A stretch of DNA of 21,811 nt from Neisseria perflava (GCF_024170405.1 NZ_JALJYC010000033.1:1-21811); one strand, 5' to 3'. Shown: positions 7,889-16,921, numbered from the stretch's first letter. Notes: generated by a model from the sequence alone, not told the origin. Program-made: numbers and translations.

Positions 7889-7921
7889 AGGCCGTCTGAA
7901 ATATTTTCAGACGGCCTTTTT
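7889..7921 (+). terminator. intrinsic terminator made of an inverted DUS pair
   Basis: AGGCCGTCTGAA (7889-7900) and TTCAGACGGCCT (7906-7917) form a 12-bp stem with a 5-base AT loop, then a T-run. It ends the gene finishing at 7826. Confidence 0.9.
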
Positions 7922-8021
7922 CTATTTTCACTCATCATCAACAAACAAAATATCAACCATATAAATGTATTACAGATGAACGATATACCGCTTATCCAAA
8001 ATACCATACGTTTATTTTAAA

Positions 8022-8134
8022 TATGATGGCATACCCCATTGTCTTGATATGATTCTCGAGTAGAAAATCGACCGATGAGTCGAATATCTTCACCGCTTAT
8101 CACAAACAACGACTCAACCTAAATAATCTGGGGA
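8022..8134 (+). promoter_or_regulatory. leader of protein A gene: candidate -10 boxes and ribosome site
   Basis: The AT-rich stretch 7922-8140 precedes protein A. TATGAT occurs at 8022-8027 and 8048-8053 as possible -10 boxes, without a clear -35. GGGGA at 8130-8134 is the ribosome site. A similar GGGG motif precedes the paralogous protein B start (CCCC at 19141-19144 on the plus strand). Confidence 0.3.
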
Positions 8135-8140
8135 TTTACC

Positions 8141-10957
8141 ATGTCTATTATTACCGTTTATTCCGGCACTACTGAATATGTTTCCGTTGGTGAAACCGTT
8201 TATCTTACCGTGACCGATGTTGACGGCAACACGGTTACCACAACCGCCACCGTGACTTCAGACGGCTCTTATGCATTCTCGGTTGATACCGAAAGCTTGA
8301 CCGACGGCAAACTGGTGTTGACTGCGCTGACCACCGATGTCGAAGGCTATGATTTATCTGTGCAAGCTAATGTTATTCTCGACAACCTTGACGGTGCCAT
8401 CAACAGCGTAATTACTTTCGACACGGCCAACAAGCAAGCCGACATTACCGGCAGCACCACCGATGTCCATTCCGGCGCCACCGTTACCATTACCCTGACC
8501 GACAGCGAAGGCCATACCGTTACCGCCACTACCACCGTGGCTTCAGACGGCACTTACGCCATCGACGACATCGACATCAGCAGCTTGACCGACGGTTCGG
8601 TGATCATCGCTACCGCTTCAACCGATAACAACGGCTACTCCGTCCGCGATAAGGATACAGATGAATTAGACCAAGTCCAAGGCGCCATTGACTCTGCCAT
8701 TACCATCGACAATACAAACGCACAAGCCGACATTACCGGCAGCAGCACCGATGTGGCCGCCGGCAATACCGTTACCCTGATTATCGAAGACAGCGCAGGC
8801 AATACCGTTACCGCCACAGCCATCGTCTCTTCAAACGGCACTTACTCCGTTGACGATATCGACGTTAGCGGCTTGCAAGACGGTGACTTGACCGTGACCA
8901 CTTTGGCAACCGACCGCAACGGCAATACCGTCAGCGATACCGACAGCGCCGTTTTGGATGCCGTAGCCGAAGGTTCGATTGAAATCGAAGCGGTTATTCC
9001 GAGCACCGACGGCGAAACCGTGACCGTATCCGGCTCTACTTCCAATGTCGCCGAAGGCCAAACCGTTACCATCACCTTGACCGACAACAGCGGTGAAACC
9101 TCTACCGCCACCGCTACCGTGGATGCCGACGGCAACTTCTCCGTGACCGTCGATGCCTCCGACCTGAGCTATGGCTCGGACAGCACCAATGCCTCATTAA
9201 ACGCCAAAGCCGTCACTACCGACATCGGCGGCGGTTTGGTCTCCGATGAAGAGACTTACGGCGTTGCCATTCTGAACTACATGACCCGCTCGATTGTCAG
9301 CTCAGATGAAACCGCCACTTATGCCTCTTACCCGACCCACAGCACCAAATACACCACCACAACCGATGGTTCTTTAGGCTATCAAACCGGCGATGGTAAC
9401 GATGTGGTCGTGGTGAAAAACTATGTGACCGGTCAATCCAAAATTTACACCTACGATGGTGACGATGTGGTCGCTGTCGGCACCAACATCGACTACTCTA
9501 TCGTTGATTTGGGCGAAGGCGACAACACCTTAATCGTCGGCGCAGCCAATACGGTTGACGGTTACATCACCAACAAGAGCACCATTACCGCCGGTAGCGG
9601 CAATGATACCGTGTCTGTGCGCACCAACATCGACGCCAGCACCGTCAGCTTGGGCGAAGGCGACAACAGCCTGACCGTAGGCGGCTACATCACCAACAAA
9701 TCCGTGATTACGTTTGGCGAAGGCAACGATACCGTAACCGTTGGTACCAATGTTGACTCCTCTACCCTGACTTTGGGCGACGGCGAAAATACGCTGACCG
9801 CAGGCGGCTATATTGTCAGCTCCACCATTACCGCAGGCAGCGGCAACGATACGGTCTATGCCGGTACCAATATCTCTTCGTCTAAAATTTCCCTTGGCGA
9901 AGGCGACAACAGCATTACCGCCAATAGTGGCTATATCGTCAGCTCTACCCTGACCGCAGGCAGCGGCGATGACACCGTCTATGCCGGTACCAATATCTCT
10001 TCATCTAAAATTTCTGTTGGCGAAGGCGATAATAGCGTGATTACCGACAACGGTTATATTGTGAGCTCCACCATTACCGCAGGTAGTGGCAACGATACGA
10101 TCGGCGCAGGTACCAATATTGCCTCTTCTGTCTTGGAATTGGGCGACGGCCTGAACCTGATTTATGCCGACAATTACATCATCAACTCCACCATTACCAC
10201 CGGTACGGACAACGATACCCTGTCTATCGGCACCAATTTGGCCAATTCGGTAGTCAGCTTGGGTGACGGCGACAACAGCATTGACATCGGCGGCTATGTT
10301 TCCGGCACGGCCACCAGCATTACCACCGGTTCGGGCAATGATGATGTTAGCATTGGCACCAATATTTCCGGCTCAGACATCAATTTGGGCGACGGTGACA
10401 ATACCCTGAGCATCGGCGGCTATGTTTCCGGCTCGGCAGCCAGCGTGACCACAGGTTCAGGCGATGACGAAGTCAGCATTGGCTCAAATGTAGATGCTTC
10501 CAGCATTTCCTTGGGCGATGGTGAAAACGAACTGACCATCGGCGGTTCGGTTGTCGGCGCAGCCAAAATTTACTTTGGTTCGGATGACGACACCTTCTAT
10601 TTGGGTGGAAACTTTGCCTCAGCCGCCACATTGAACATGGGCGATGGCGATGACAGCCTGATTCTGACAGGCAGCGGCCACAGCGTTTACCTGAACAATG
10701 TTCTGAATGTCGAAACCATCGACCTGACAGGTACCGGCAACAATACGCTGTATAACGTCAATGCCACCACCGTTGCAGCCAACGGCGGCGAGCTGACCAT
10801 CAACGGTGACAGCGGCGATAAAGTCGATTTGGATTTGAAAACCTTTACCAACAGCGGTACAACTGAAATCGACGGCAACACCTACACCGTTTACACCTAT
10901 GCAACAACCACTGACACCTATACCGTGTATATTGATTCCGATGTAACGGTAGTCTAA
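8141..10957 (+). CDS. protein A: adhesin-like Ig-module / beta-solenoid protein, type I secretion-like C-terminus
   Basis: This 938-residue, acidic, Thr/Ser-rich protein has no cysteine and no Sec signal peptide (MSIITVYSGTTEYVSVGETV). Residues 1 to about 85 form an N-terminal module. Three Ig-like modules of about 95 residues follow (to about 375), each with T-DSEGHTVTAT, SDGTY and LTDG motifs. A solenoid spans about 418-850 with roughly ten 41-residue units of two turns each, AGSGNDTVYAGTNI and LGEGDNSLTVGGYI. These resemble degenerate RTX calcium-binding turns. The C-terminus (853-938: ETIDLTGTGNNTL, INGDSGDKVDLDL, GNTYTVYTY, DSDVTVV) resembles targeting modules of type I secreted adhesins. 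Export by a type I system and an adhesive role are inferred, and no secretion genes lie in the window. Protein B shares the N-terminus and protein C the C-terminus. The GGGGA ribosome site supports the start. Confidence 0.88.
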   Translation: MSIITVYSGTTEYVSVGETVYLTVTDVDGNTVTTTATVTSDGSYAFSVDTESLTDGKLVLTALTTDVEGYDLSVQANVILDNLDGAINSVITFDTANKQADITGSTTDVHSGATVTITLTDSEGHTVTATTTVASDGTYAIDDIDISSLTDGSVIIATASTDNNGYSVRDKDTDELDQVQGAIDSAITIDNTNAQADITGSSTDVAAGNTVTLIIEDSAGNTVTATAIVSSNGTYSVDDIDVSGLQDGDLTVTTLATDRNGNTVSDTDSAVLDAVAEGSIEIEAVIPSTDGETVTVSGSTSNVAEGQTVTITLTDNSGETSTATATVDADGNFSVTVDASDLSYGSDSTNASLNAKAVTTDIGGGLVSDEETYGVAILNYMTRSIVSSDETATYASYPTHSTKYTTTTDGSLGYQTGDGNDVVVVKNYVTGQSKIYTYDGDDVVAVGTNIDYSIVDLGEGDNTLIVGAANTVDGYITNKSTITAGSGNDTVSVRTNIDASTVSLGEGDNSLTVGGYITNKSVITFGEGNDTVTVGTNVDSSTLTLGDGENTLTAGGYIVSSTITAGSGNDTVYAGTNISSSKISLGEGDNSITANSGYIVSSTLTAGSGDDTVYAGTNISSSKISVGEGDNSVITDNGYIVSSTITAGSGNDTIGAGTNIASSVLELGDGLNLIYADNYIINSTITTGTDNDTLSIGTNLANSVVSLGDGDNSIDIGGYVSGTATSITTGSGNDDVSIGTNISGSDINLGDGDNTLSIGGYVSGSAASVTTGSGDDEVSIGSNVDASSISLGDGENELTIGGSVVGAAKIYFGSDDDTFYLGGNFASAATLNMGDGDDSLILTGSGHSVYLNNVLNVETIDLTGTGNNTLYNVNATTVAANGGELTINGDSGDKVDLDLKTFTNSGTTEIDGNTYTVYTYATTTDTYTVYIDSDVTVV
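9391..10700 (+). repeat. solenoid-coding tandem repeats, about 123 bases per unit
   Basis: Units code for about 41 residues. The best conserved pair at DNA level is around 9850-9900 and 9972-10020, where CGGTACCAATATCTCTTC recurs. Outer copies have diverged and units vary by insertion of a few residues. About ten units are recognisable from the recurring GTNI/GTNV/GTNL/GSNV turns. Confidence 0.7.
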
Positions 10958-10989
10958 ACCTTAGCGGAGAAATCCCTTTCTCCCTACTG

Positions 10990-11032
10990 AAAAGCGACAC
11001 GCCCAAATATCATGTTTGGGCGTGTCGCTTTT
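10990..11032 (+). terminator. intrinsic terminator of protein A gene
   Basis: AAAAGCGACACGCCCAAA (10990-11007) pairs perfectly with TTTGGGCGTGTCGCTTTT (11015-11032), an 18-bp stem with a 7-base loop and a terminal T-run. It contains no DUS, unlike most terminators here. Confidence 0.92.
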
Positions 11033-11034
11033 TA

Positions 11035-11196
11035 GAACCTGTATTCATAAGATTGATAGATGGATTTTTGTTGGATAATCATACGAATACAAGGTGATAT
11101 TTATGCAAATCTGGACGATTGGCGTAAAAGTCCAACGCAGTAGGCGTGTGATTAGACAATAAAAAGATGCTGTCGAGATGTTGTGAATACAGGTTC
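11035..11196. mobile_element. 162-bp MITE, probably IS5-family derived
   Basis: GAACCTGTATTCATAA at the left end and TTGTGAATACAGGTTC at the right end are inverted repeats matching at 15 of 16 positions. They are bracketed by TTA on both sides (11032-11034 and 11197-11199), consistent with a 3-bp target duplication of the IS1031/IS5 type. There is no ORF of useful length inside, so movement would need a transposase in trans. The left copy of the target site lies in the T-run of the protein A terminator. Confidence 0.7.
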
Positions 11197-11250
11197 TTAC
11201 AATTCAAACAGAGAAATAACCGCATACCGACAAAATCCATATCATCAAAA

Positions 11251-11281
11251 AAACAGCCCGACCATCAAGGCCGGGCTGTTT
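11251..11281 (-). terminator. intrinsic terminator of rne
   Basis: AAACAGCCCG (11251-11260) pairs with CGGGCTGTTT (11272-11281). On the minus strand the stem is followed by a run of T (plus-strand A-run at 11247-11253). It lies 13 bases beyond the rne stop. Confidence 0.85.
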
Positions 11282-11293
11282 GTATGTTTAGTT

Positions 11294-14200
11294 TCAGTCC
11301 TTACGGGTTTCCACCAAAATCATCTCAACGGCAGCAATATCTGCCGTTTCCACTTTTGGGATGTCCGAACGGCGCAAACCGTGTACCACTTCCGGCTGCG
11401 CTTGCGCAGCATAAGCGGCTACTGCGGCGGGATCGGTTTCGACAAAGGTTAACCCATCCAAACCGGCAACGGCTTTTGCTACGGTATCTTGCGTCACAGA
11501 ATCAACCGTTTGGGTATGGGTTTCCTCGACGGCAGCAACCGATACACTTGCGGTTTGTTGTGAAACCAACCCGCTTTCCATATCGGCCACTTCTTGCTCA
11601 CCATTTTCAGACGGCACGGCAGTCATCGGCGAAAACTCATCCGCTGTTTCGATTGCCAAAACCGAAGTTACCGCAGCTACCGCTTTATCCACGGCCGAAT
11701 CAATCACGGCACGCTCGTCAGCGGTGCTGTCTTCCAAATGGATGGCGGTGGCGCTATCTGCTTGCTCTTCGCTTTCGATGGCGAAGACCACCGGCGCAGA
11801 TTCGGTTTCCGCAGGCTCCGGAATCACAATCACCAGCGGCTCATCGCTTGGCACTACGGCAACTTGAGCGGCTGCGTTATCTGCTTCCACTTGAACGGCC
11901 AACGGCTCCTGCTCGCCCTCTTCACCATACACATGCGCTACGGCGAAACGGACTTTGTCCGCAGCATCAGCAATATTCAGATACTGCTCGATTTTTTCGG
12001 CAGACGGAATATTGCGCTTTTTGCCGTTGTTGCGGCGGTCGCGCTGGTTGCGGTTGGCATTGTTACGCTCGCGGGGATTGCGGTTGCGCGGTTTCTCCGC
12101 ATTTTCTACAACATCTGCCGTTTCTTGCTCAACCGTTTCAGCCACCATGCTGACATCAACGTCCGGCAGATTTTCCGCTTCCAATGCGTCCACGGCAGCC
12201 GTAACTTTATCCGCATTGCGGTTGCTACTGCGGCGGCGTTTATTGCCCTGCTCGCCGTCTTTGGCGTGTGCTTCGGCATTTTCAGACGGCATCAGGTTAT
12301 CAGCAGTGCTGTCGGCCAATGCAGCCACGGCAACGGCGTTATCGCGCTCTTTAGCCTGCTCCTGCTTGCGTTCGTCGGCATTACGGTTACGGCTGTTGTT
12401 GCGGTTGCGGCTTTGGCGGTTTTCTTTGGCATTGTCCGCTTTGGCTTCATTGCGGCTGTCGGCGGCTTTGGCGGTTTTTTCCGCACCGACTTCCTGCACT
12501 TCCACTTTGCTACCGTCACGTTTGCTGTTGCGGCGCGGCTGCTGGCGGCGGTTGTTGCCGTTTGCCGGACGGCGGTTATTGCCGCTGCGGTTGTTGCCAG
12601 ACGCAGCGCGTTTTTCGGTTTGCGCGCTTTCTTCGGTTTTTTCCGCTTCTGCTGCGGGTTTGCCGCCGAAAATACGACCCAACCAAGATTTGAAGGTATC
12701 CCACAAAGACTTCGGCTTGGCTTCTTCAGCCGTTACGGTCGGCGCGGGCTGGCTGTGTTTCAAACCCTTCACAGCCGGCTCAGGGCGGGCAGCTTTGGTT
12801 TTTTCAGCGGCAAACGGTTTGCTGCTTTCGTCTTCTTCCGGCTCGGCCACGCGTTTGTAGCTCGGTTCGCCGTCATCTTCCACATCATCAATGCGCACGC
12901 GGGTGATTTCGTAATGCGGATTTTCCAGATGGATATTCGGAATCAAGACCACAGACACATCCAAACGCTCCTCCAAACCGAACAGCTCGGCGCGTTTTTC
13001 GTTCAACAGAAAAGTCGCCACATCCACCGGCACTTGCGCGTGCACTTCGCCGGTGTTGTCTTTCATGGCTTCTTCTTGAATAACCCGCAACACGTGCAGC
13101 GCTGTGGACTCGATACCGCGAATCACGCCGGTGCCGGCACAGCGCGGACAGGCCACATGGCTGCTTTCGCCCAAAGCGGGTTTCAGGCGCTGGCGGCTCA
13201 ATTCCAACAGGCCGAAACGCGACAGTTTGCCCATCTGCACACGCGCACGGTCTTTTTTCAGCGCGTCGCGCAACACGGTTTCCACATCGCGTTGGTGTTT
13301 GGGGTTTTCCATGTCGATGAAGTCGATAACCACCAAGCCGCCCAAGTCGCGCAGGCGCATTTGGCGGGCGACTTCTTCGGCTGCTTCCATATTGGTTTTG
13401 AAGGCGGTGTCTTCGATGTCGGCGCCGCGTGTGGCGCGGGCGGAGTTCACATCAATGGAAACCAGCGCTTCGGTGTGATCGATGACAATCGCGCCGCCGC
13501 TAGGCAGGCTGACGCTGCGCGAGAACGCGCTTTCAATCTGATGTTCGATTTGGAAACGGGAGAACAGCGGGGTATGGTCTTCGTAGAGTTTCAGACGGCC
13601 AACATTGCTCGGCATGACATAACTCATAAATTCAAAGACTTGGTCATACACTTCCTGATTATCCACCAGGATTTCGCCGATATCGTGGCGGTAGTAGTCG
13701 CGGATCGCGCGAATCAAGAGCGAGCTTTCCATAAACAGCAGATAGGGGTCGTGGTGCGCATTGCCCGCTTCCTCAATCGCCTGCCACAGTTGCAGCAGAT
13801 AGTTTAAGTCCCACTCCATCTCTTCAACGCTGCGGCCGATACCGGCGGTACGCGCAATCACGCTCATGCCGCGCGGCACATCCAGCTGCGCCATCACTTC
13901 TTTGAGCTCTTGGCGCTCTTCGCCTTCAATCCGGCGCGATACGCCGCCGCCACGCGGGTTGTTCGGCATTAAGACCAGATAGCGACCGGCCAGGCTGATA
14001 AAGGTGGTCAGCGCCGCGCCTTTGTTACCGCGCTCGTCTTTTTCCACCTGCACGATGACTTCCATGCCCTCTTTGAGCACATCTTGAATGCGTGCGCGGC
14101 CGCCTTCGTAATCTTGAAAATAGCTGCGCGACACTTCCTTAAACGGCAAAAAGCCGTGGCGGTCGGTTCCGTAATCCACGAAACACGCTTCCAACGACGG

Positions 14201-14350
14201 CTCGATACGGGTAATCACACCCTTGTAAATATTGCCTTTGCGCTGTTCTTTACCCAGCGTTTCGATGTCCAAATCCAGCAGGTTTTGTCCATCGACAATC
14301 GCGACGCGCAGCTCTTCGGCCTGCGTCGCATTAAATAACATACGTTTCAT
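11294..14350 (-). CDS. rne: ribonuclease E
   Basis: This 1018-residue endoribonuclease of the RNase E/G family starts MKRMLFNATQAEELRVAIVD. An S1 RNA-binding domain is at about 38-120 (YKGVITRIEPSLEACFVDYG). The DNase I-like catalytic part carries the two metal-binding aspartates, D300 in VSIDVNS and D343 in VIDFIDM, corresponding to D303 and D346 of E. coli. The zinc-link CPRCAGTG at 401-408 mediates tetramer assembly. From about 510 the protein is low in complexity: Arg/Asn-rich RNA-binding stretches (RNRNNSRNRNADERK, NNRRQQPRRNSKRDG) mixed with acidic Ala/Glu-rich segments. This matches the disordered degradosome scaffold half of RNase E rather than the short RNase G. It is divergent from rluC across about 720 bases, which may include a long autoregulated leader. 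Long plus-strand ORFs opposite it are shadows. Confidence 0.97.
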   Translation of the reverse strand: MKRMLFNATQAEELRVAIVDGQNLLDLDIETLGKEQRKGNIYKGVITRIEPSLEACFVDYGTDRHGFLPFKEVSRSYFQDYEGGRARIQDVLKEGMEVIVQVEKDERGNKGAALTTFISLAGRYLVLMPNNPRGGGVSRRIEGEERQELKEVMAQLDVPRGMSVIARTAGIGRSVEEMEWDLNYLLQLWQAIEEAGNAHHDPYLLFMESSLLIRAIRDYYRHDIGEILVDNQEVYDQVFEFMSYVMPSNVGRLKLYEDHTPLFSRFQIEHQIESAFSRSVSLPSGGAIVIDHTEALVSIDVNSARATRGADIEDTAFKTNMEAAEEVARQMRLRDLGGLVVIDFIDMENPKHQRDVETVLRDALKKDRARVQMGKLSRFGLLELSRQRLKPALGESSHVACPRCAGTGVIRGIESTALHVLRVIQEEAMKDNTGEVHAQVPVDVATFLLNEKRAELFGLEERLDVSVVLIPNIHLENPHYEITRVRIDDVEDDGEPSYKRVAEPEEDESSKPFAAEKTKAARPEPAVKGLKHSQPAPTVTAEEAKPKSLWDTFKSWLGRIFGGKPAAEAEKTEESAQTEKRAASGNNRSGNNRRPANGNNRRQQPRRNSKRDGSKVEVQEVGAEKTAKAADSRNEAKADNAKENRQSRNRNNSRNRNADERKQEQAKERDNAVAVAALADSTADNLMPSENAEAHAKDGEQGNKRRRSSNRNADKVTAAVDALEAENLPDVDVSMVAETVEQETADVVENAEKPRNRNPRERNNANRNQRDRRNNGKKRNIPSAEKIEQYLNIADAADKVRFAVAHVYGEEGEQEPLAVQVEADNAAAQVAVVPSDEPLVIVIPEPAETESAPVVFAIESEEQADSATAIHLEDSTADERAVIDSAVDKAVAAVTSVLAIETADEFSPMTAVPSENGEQEVADMESGLVSQQTASVSVAAVEETHTQTVDSVTQDTVAKAVAGLDGLTFVETDPAAVAAYAAQAQPEVVHGLRRSDIPKVETADIAAVEMILVETRKD

Positions 14351-15072
14351 GATGACCTCGAATGGGGCGGCTGTCTGCTTTTTCAGACGGCCTTCACCCC
14401 GTTTGGCACTCTCGAGGCGGGTGTATTTTCAAACCGAAACCCGATAAGCCGCTGCTTCCATATAAACGGAAACCTGCCGTTAAAACAGACAGTTCCAACA
14501 AGCCGGGCACATCGTTTCTTATGATTCCTATTTTTTAAAACCACAAAAAATCAGTTGATTGCCGCAAAACGCGGCCGGTTTGTACAACACGCTCAATAAT
14601 CAGTTTTTGAATTTATCTTCCGCAGGGAGACATGCCGTCTGAAACAGCCATGTGCGGAATGAAACAGATAATCAGGTCATAAAGATCGAACGCTGCGCGG
14701 ATACGCACAACGCCGCCTGAGTGCCGTCTTTCAAACACGTTCAGGCATAAACAGAATTTGCTTTGGCGGCAAATTCTTGGAATAGGTAGCCGTTCATCTT
14801 AATTATCAGCTTGCCGCATGGTTTGCAGGGCACGGAACTGCCGCGCCGTTTCTTGTACTTTTCATCGCAAACCGGCAAAAAATTCAAACTTAATTACACG
14901 CTCCCGCTTGCGGCTCAAGGAAAAATCCCAGCAAACGGAAGGAAATGCTTTGTAGAGTGCGTTTTTAATATAAAATCTCTTTTTACACAGTAAATCGTTT
15001 CCAATCATTGTTTTCAGACGACCTTTAGCAGGGCTTTCTGATGACGAAACGACTGTTCGGATTATAGAGAAA
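14351..15072. other. divergent rne-rluC intergenic region, no gene seen
   Basis: These 722 bases hold no convincing gene. They contain three different uptake-like sequences: TTCAGACGGCCT at 14382-14393 (AG dialect), ATGCCGTCTGAA at 14632-14643 (AT dialect) and TTCAGACGACCT at 15013-15024 (reverse complement AGGTCGTCTGAA). ATTATA at 15061-15066 reads TATAAT on the minus strand, with TTGCTT at 17-base spacing, a candidate rne promoter giving a leader of about 700 bases. TATAAA at 14969-14974 is a possible -10 for rluC. Neither is strong. RNase E genes are known for long autoregulatory 5' leaders, so an RNA element here is plausible. Confidence 0.5.
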
Positions 15073-16080
15073 ATGTACACAATAAGCAAAGATTCAGTCA
15101 GCCATATCCGCATTGAGGAACACGAAGCGGGGCAACGCCTTGATAACTATCTGATAAAAATCCTCAAAGGCGTGCCGAAAAGCCATATCCAGCGCATTAT
15201 CCGCGCAGGCGAAGTGCGGCTGGACAAAAAACGCTGCAAACCCGACAGCCGCATTGAAGCGGGGCAAATCCTGCGCATTCCGCCCGTCCGCACTGCCGAG
15301 CGGCAAAGGCCGCACCACGGACAGGCTGCGCACTCCGAAACGCAAACCGCCCCCGCGCGTGAATTTGAAATCGTGTATGAAGACGACGCCCTGCTGGTAA
15401 TCAACAAGCCCAGCGGCGTGGCGGTACACGGCGGCAGCGGCGTAAACTTCGGTGTCATCGAGCAAATCCGCCGCGCCCGTCCGCAAGCCAAATATTTGGA
15501 ACTTGTGCACCGGCTGGACAAAGATACCAGCGGCTTGCTGATGATTGCCAAAAAACGCAGCGCCTTGGTCAAGCTGCACGAAATGCTGCGCAACGACCAC
15601 CCGAAAAAAATCTACCTTGCCCTCGGCGTCGGCAAACTGCCCAACGACCGTTTCCACGTCAAACTGCCGCTGTTTAAATATACCGGTGCGCAAGGCGAAA
15701 AAATGGTGCGCGTGGCGGAAGGCGGCCAGTCAGCGCATACGATTTTCCGCGTATTAAACCGTTTTTCAGATGGCCTTTTGCACCAAATCGGCCTGTCTGC
15801 GCTGACCTACGTCGAGGCCACCCTGAAAACCGGCCGCACCCACCAAATCCGCGTGCATATGCAGTCGCAAGGCTGCCCGATTGCGGGCGATGAGCGTTAC
15901 GGCGATTATCAGGCCAACAAGCGTTTGCAGAAAATCGGTTTGAAACGGATGTTTCTGCACGCTTCCGAGCTGCATTTAGACCACCCGCTGACAGGCGAAA
16001 AGCTGGTTTTGAAAGCGGAGCTGCCGTCTGAATTGCAGCAGGTTTTGATGGTATTGGAACATCAGGATAAATCCGCATAA
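15073..16080 (+). CDS. rluC: 23S rRNA pseudouridine synthase RluC
   Basis: This 335-residue RluA-family enzyme makes pseudouridines in 23S rRNA (positions 955, 2504 and 2580 in E. coli). An N-terminal S4 RNA-binding domain covers about 17-75 (GQRLDNYLIKILKGVPKSHI, then IIRAGEVRLDKKR). The catalytic domain begins near 98 (FEIVYEDDALLVINKPSGVA) and contains HRLDKDTSGLLMIAK at 146-160, with the nucleophile D149. TGRTHQIRVHMQSQGCPIAGDERYG lies near the C-terminal half of the domain (shown here split: TGRTHQIRVHM, then GCPIAGDERYG). RluC rather than RluD is favoured by the length and by the common neisserial pairing with a HAD phosphatase gene, which follows 56 bases downstream. GAGAAA upstream of the ATG at 15073 is a modest ribosome site. 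Confidence 0.92.
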   Translation: MYTISKDSVSHIRIEEHEAGQRLDNYLIKILKGVPKSHIQRIIRAGEVRLDKKRCKPDSRIEAGQILRIPPVRTAERQRPHHGQAAHSETQTAPAREFEIVYEDDALLVINKPSGVAVHGGSGVNFGVIEQIRRARPQAKYLELVHRLDKDTSGLLMIAKKRSALVKLHEMLRNDHPKKIYLALGVGKLPNDRFHVKLPLFKYTGAQGEKMVRVAEGGQSAHTIFRVLNRFSDGLLHQIGLSALTYVEATLKTGRTHQIRVHMQSQGCPIAGDERYGDYQANKRLQKIGLKRMFLHASELHLDHPLTGEKLVLKAELPSELQQVLMVLEHQDKSA

Positions 16081-16090
16081 CCTGAAAATA

Positions 16091-16102
16091 AGGCCGTCTG
16101 AA
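16091..16102 (+). repeat. DNA uptake sequence, AG dialect, between rluC and the HAD gene
   Basis: AGGCCGTCTGAA as a single copy without an inverted partner, so not a terminator. This fits co-transcription of rluC with the HAD gene. Another AG copy lies inside the HAD gene at 16605-16616. Confidence 0.85.
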
Positions 16103-16136
16103 AATCATTCGTCATTCATTAAGGAAGGAATCTGAC

Positions 16137-16790
16137 ATGAAACCCAAACTCATCATCTTCGATTGGGACGGCACCCTCGCCGATACCACCAATCCGATTA
16201 TTTCAACCTTCCAAGCCAGTTTTCAAGAATGCGCCCTGCCCGCCCCCGACAGCGAGCAGATTCGCGGCTTAATCGGCTACAACCTACCCACCATCATCCG
16301 CCATCTTGCCCCCGATTTGGGCGAACGTGCGCGCGAGGAGTTGGCGGAAGTATATGCGGCGCATTACCTCAACCCCAACAACCGCAATATGAAACTGTTT
16401 GACAGCGCTATCCCCTGCCTGCAAACCTTAAAAGCACAAGGCTACTGGCTCGCCGTCGCCACCGGCAAAGGACGCACCGGCCTCGACAACGCCATTGCCC
16501 AAACCGGCACGGCCGATTTCTGGCTCGCCACCACCTGCGCCAGCGAGCAGCCTTCCAAACCCGCACCGGACATGGTATTCAAACTGTGCGACGAACTGGG
16601 CTTGAGGCCGTCTGAAACATTGGTGGTCGGCGACACCACGCATGATTTGGAAATGGCTGCCAACGCAGGCGCACCGGCCGTAGCCGTGGCCACCGGCGCC
16701 CACACCGCTGAGCACCTGCAAACCGCGCCGCATTTGGCCATTTTGCATGATTTGTCGGAATTGCCGGATTTTCTAGCCGGTTTGTCTTAA
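16137..16790 (+). CDS. HAD-superfamily phosphatase, phosphoglycolate-phosphatase-like
   Basis: This 217-residue protein has all four HAD motifs: FDWDGTLAD (nucleophile D9, acid D11), VATGKGR (motif II Thr), KPAPDM (motif III Lys) and VVGDTTHDLEMAANAG (motif IV acidic pair). The helical cap between motif I and II, with GLIGYNLPTIIRHL, is of the type found in Gph and related small phosphatases. The substrate cannot be fixed from sequence; phosphoglycolate or another small phosphate ester is the usual assignment. AAGGAAGGA at 16122-16130 is a strong ribosome site that fixes the ATG. It follows rluC with no terminator between, so the two are probably one transcript. Confidence 0.9.
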   Translation: MKPKLIIFDWDGTLADTTNPIISTFQASFQECALPAPDSEQIRGLIGYNLPTIIRHLAPDLGERAREELAEVYAAHYLNPNNRNMKLFDSAIPCLQTLKAQGYWLAVATGKGRTGLDNAIAQTGTADFWLATTCASEQPSKPAPDMVFKLCDELGLRPSETLVVGDTTHDLEMAANAGAPAVAVATGAHTAEHLQTAPHLAILHDLSELPDFLAGLS

Positions 16791-16840
16791 ACGCTGTTGA
16801 TACAACCGGCATAATGTTGGTTCAATACCAACTATAAAAT

Positions 16841-16883
16841 TTCAGACGGCCTGAATCTGCTGCCCTTATTGAGGCCGTCTGAA
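16841..16883 (+). terminator. DUS-pair hairpin after the HAD gene
   Basis: TTCAGACGGCCT (16841-16852) and AGGCCGTCTGAA (16872-16883) are inverted with a 19-base loop. An A-run, not a T-run, follows on the plus strand, so by itself it is a weak terminator. Together with the next hairpin it probably ends the rluC-HAD transcript. Confidence 0.55.
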
Positions 16884-16921
16884 TAAAAAAACACCCCCGA
16901 ATTTTGCATTCGGGGGTGTTT
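16884..16921 (-). terminator. intrinsic terminator of protein B gene, probably bidirectional
   Basis: AAACACCCCCGAA (16889-16901) pairs perfectly with TTCGGGGGTGTTT (16909-16921). On the minus strand it is followed by TTTTTT (plus A-run 16884-16889). It lies 18 bases beyond the protein B stop. Confidence 0.9.

Noticed and set aside
9391..10700. CRISPR-like or satellite array
   Set aside because: The periodic DNA is coding, with units kept in frame and diverging as protein repeats. There are no conserved short palindromic repeats with unique spacers.
11594..13807. 737-codon plus-strand ORF opposite rne
   Set aside because: Composition is that of an antisense shadow, and the minus frame encodes an unmistakable RNase E with catalytic residues.
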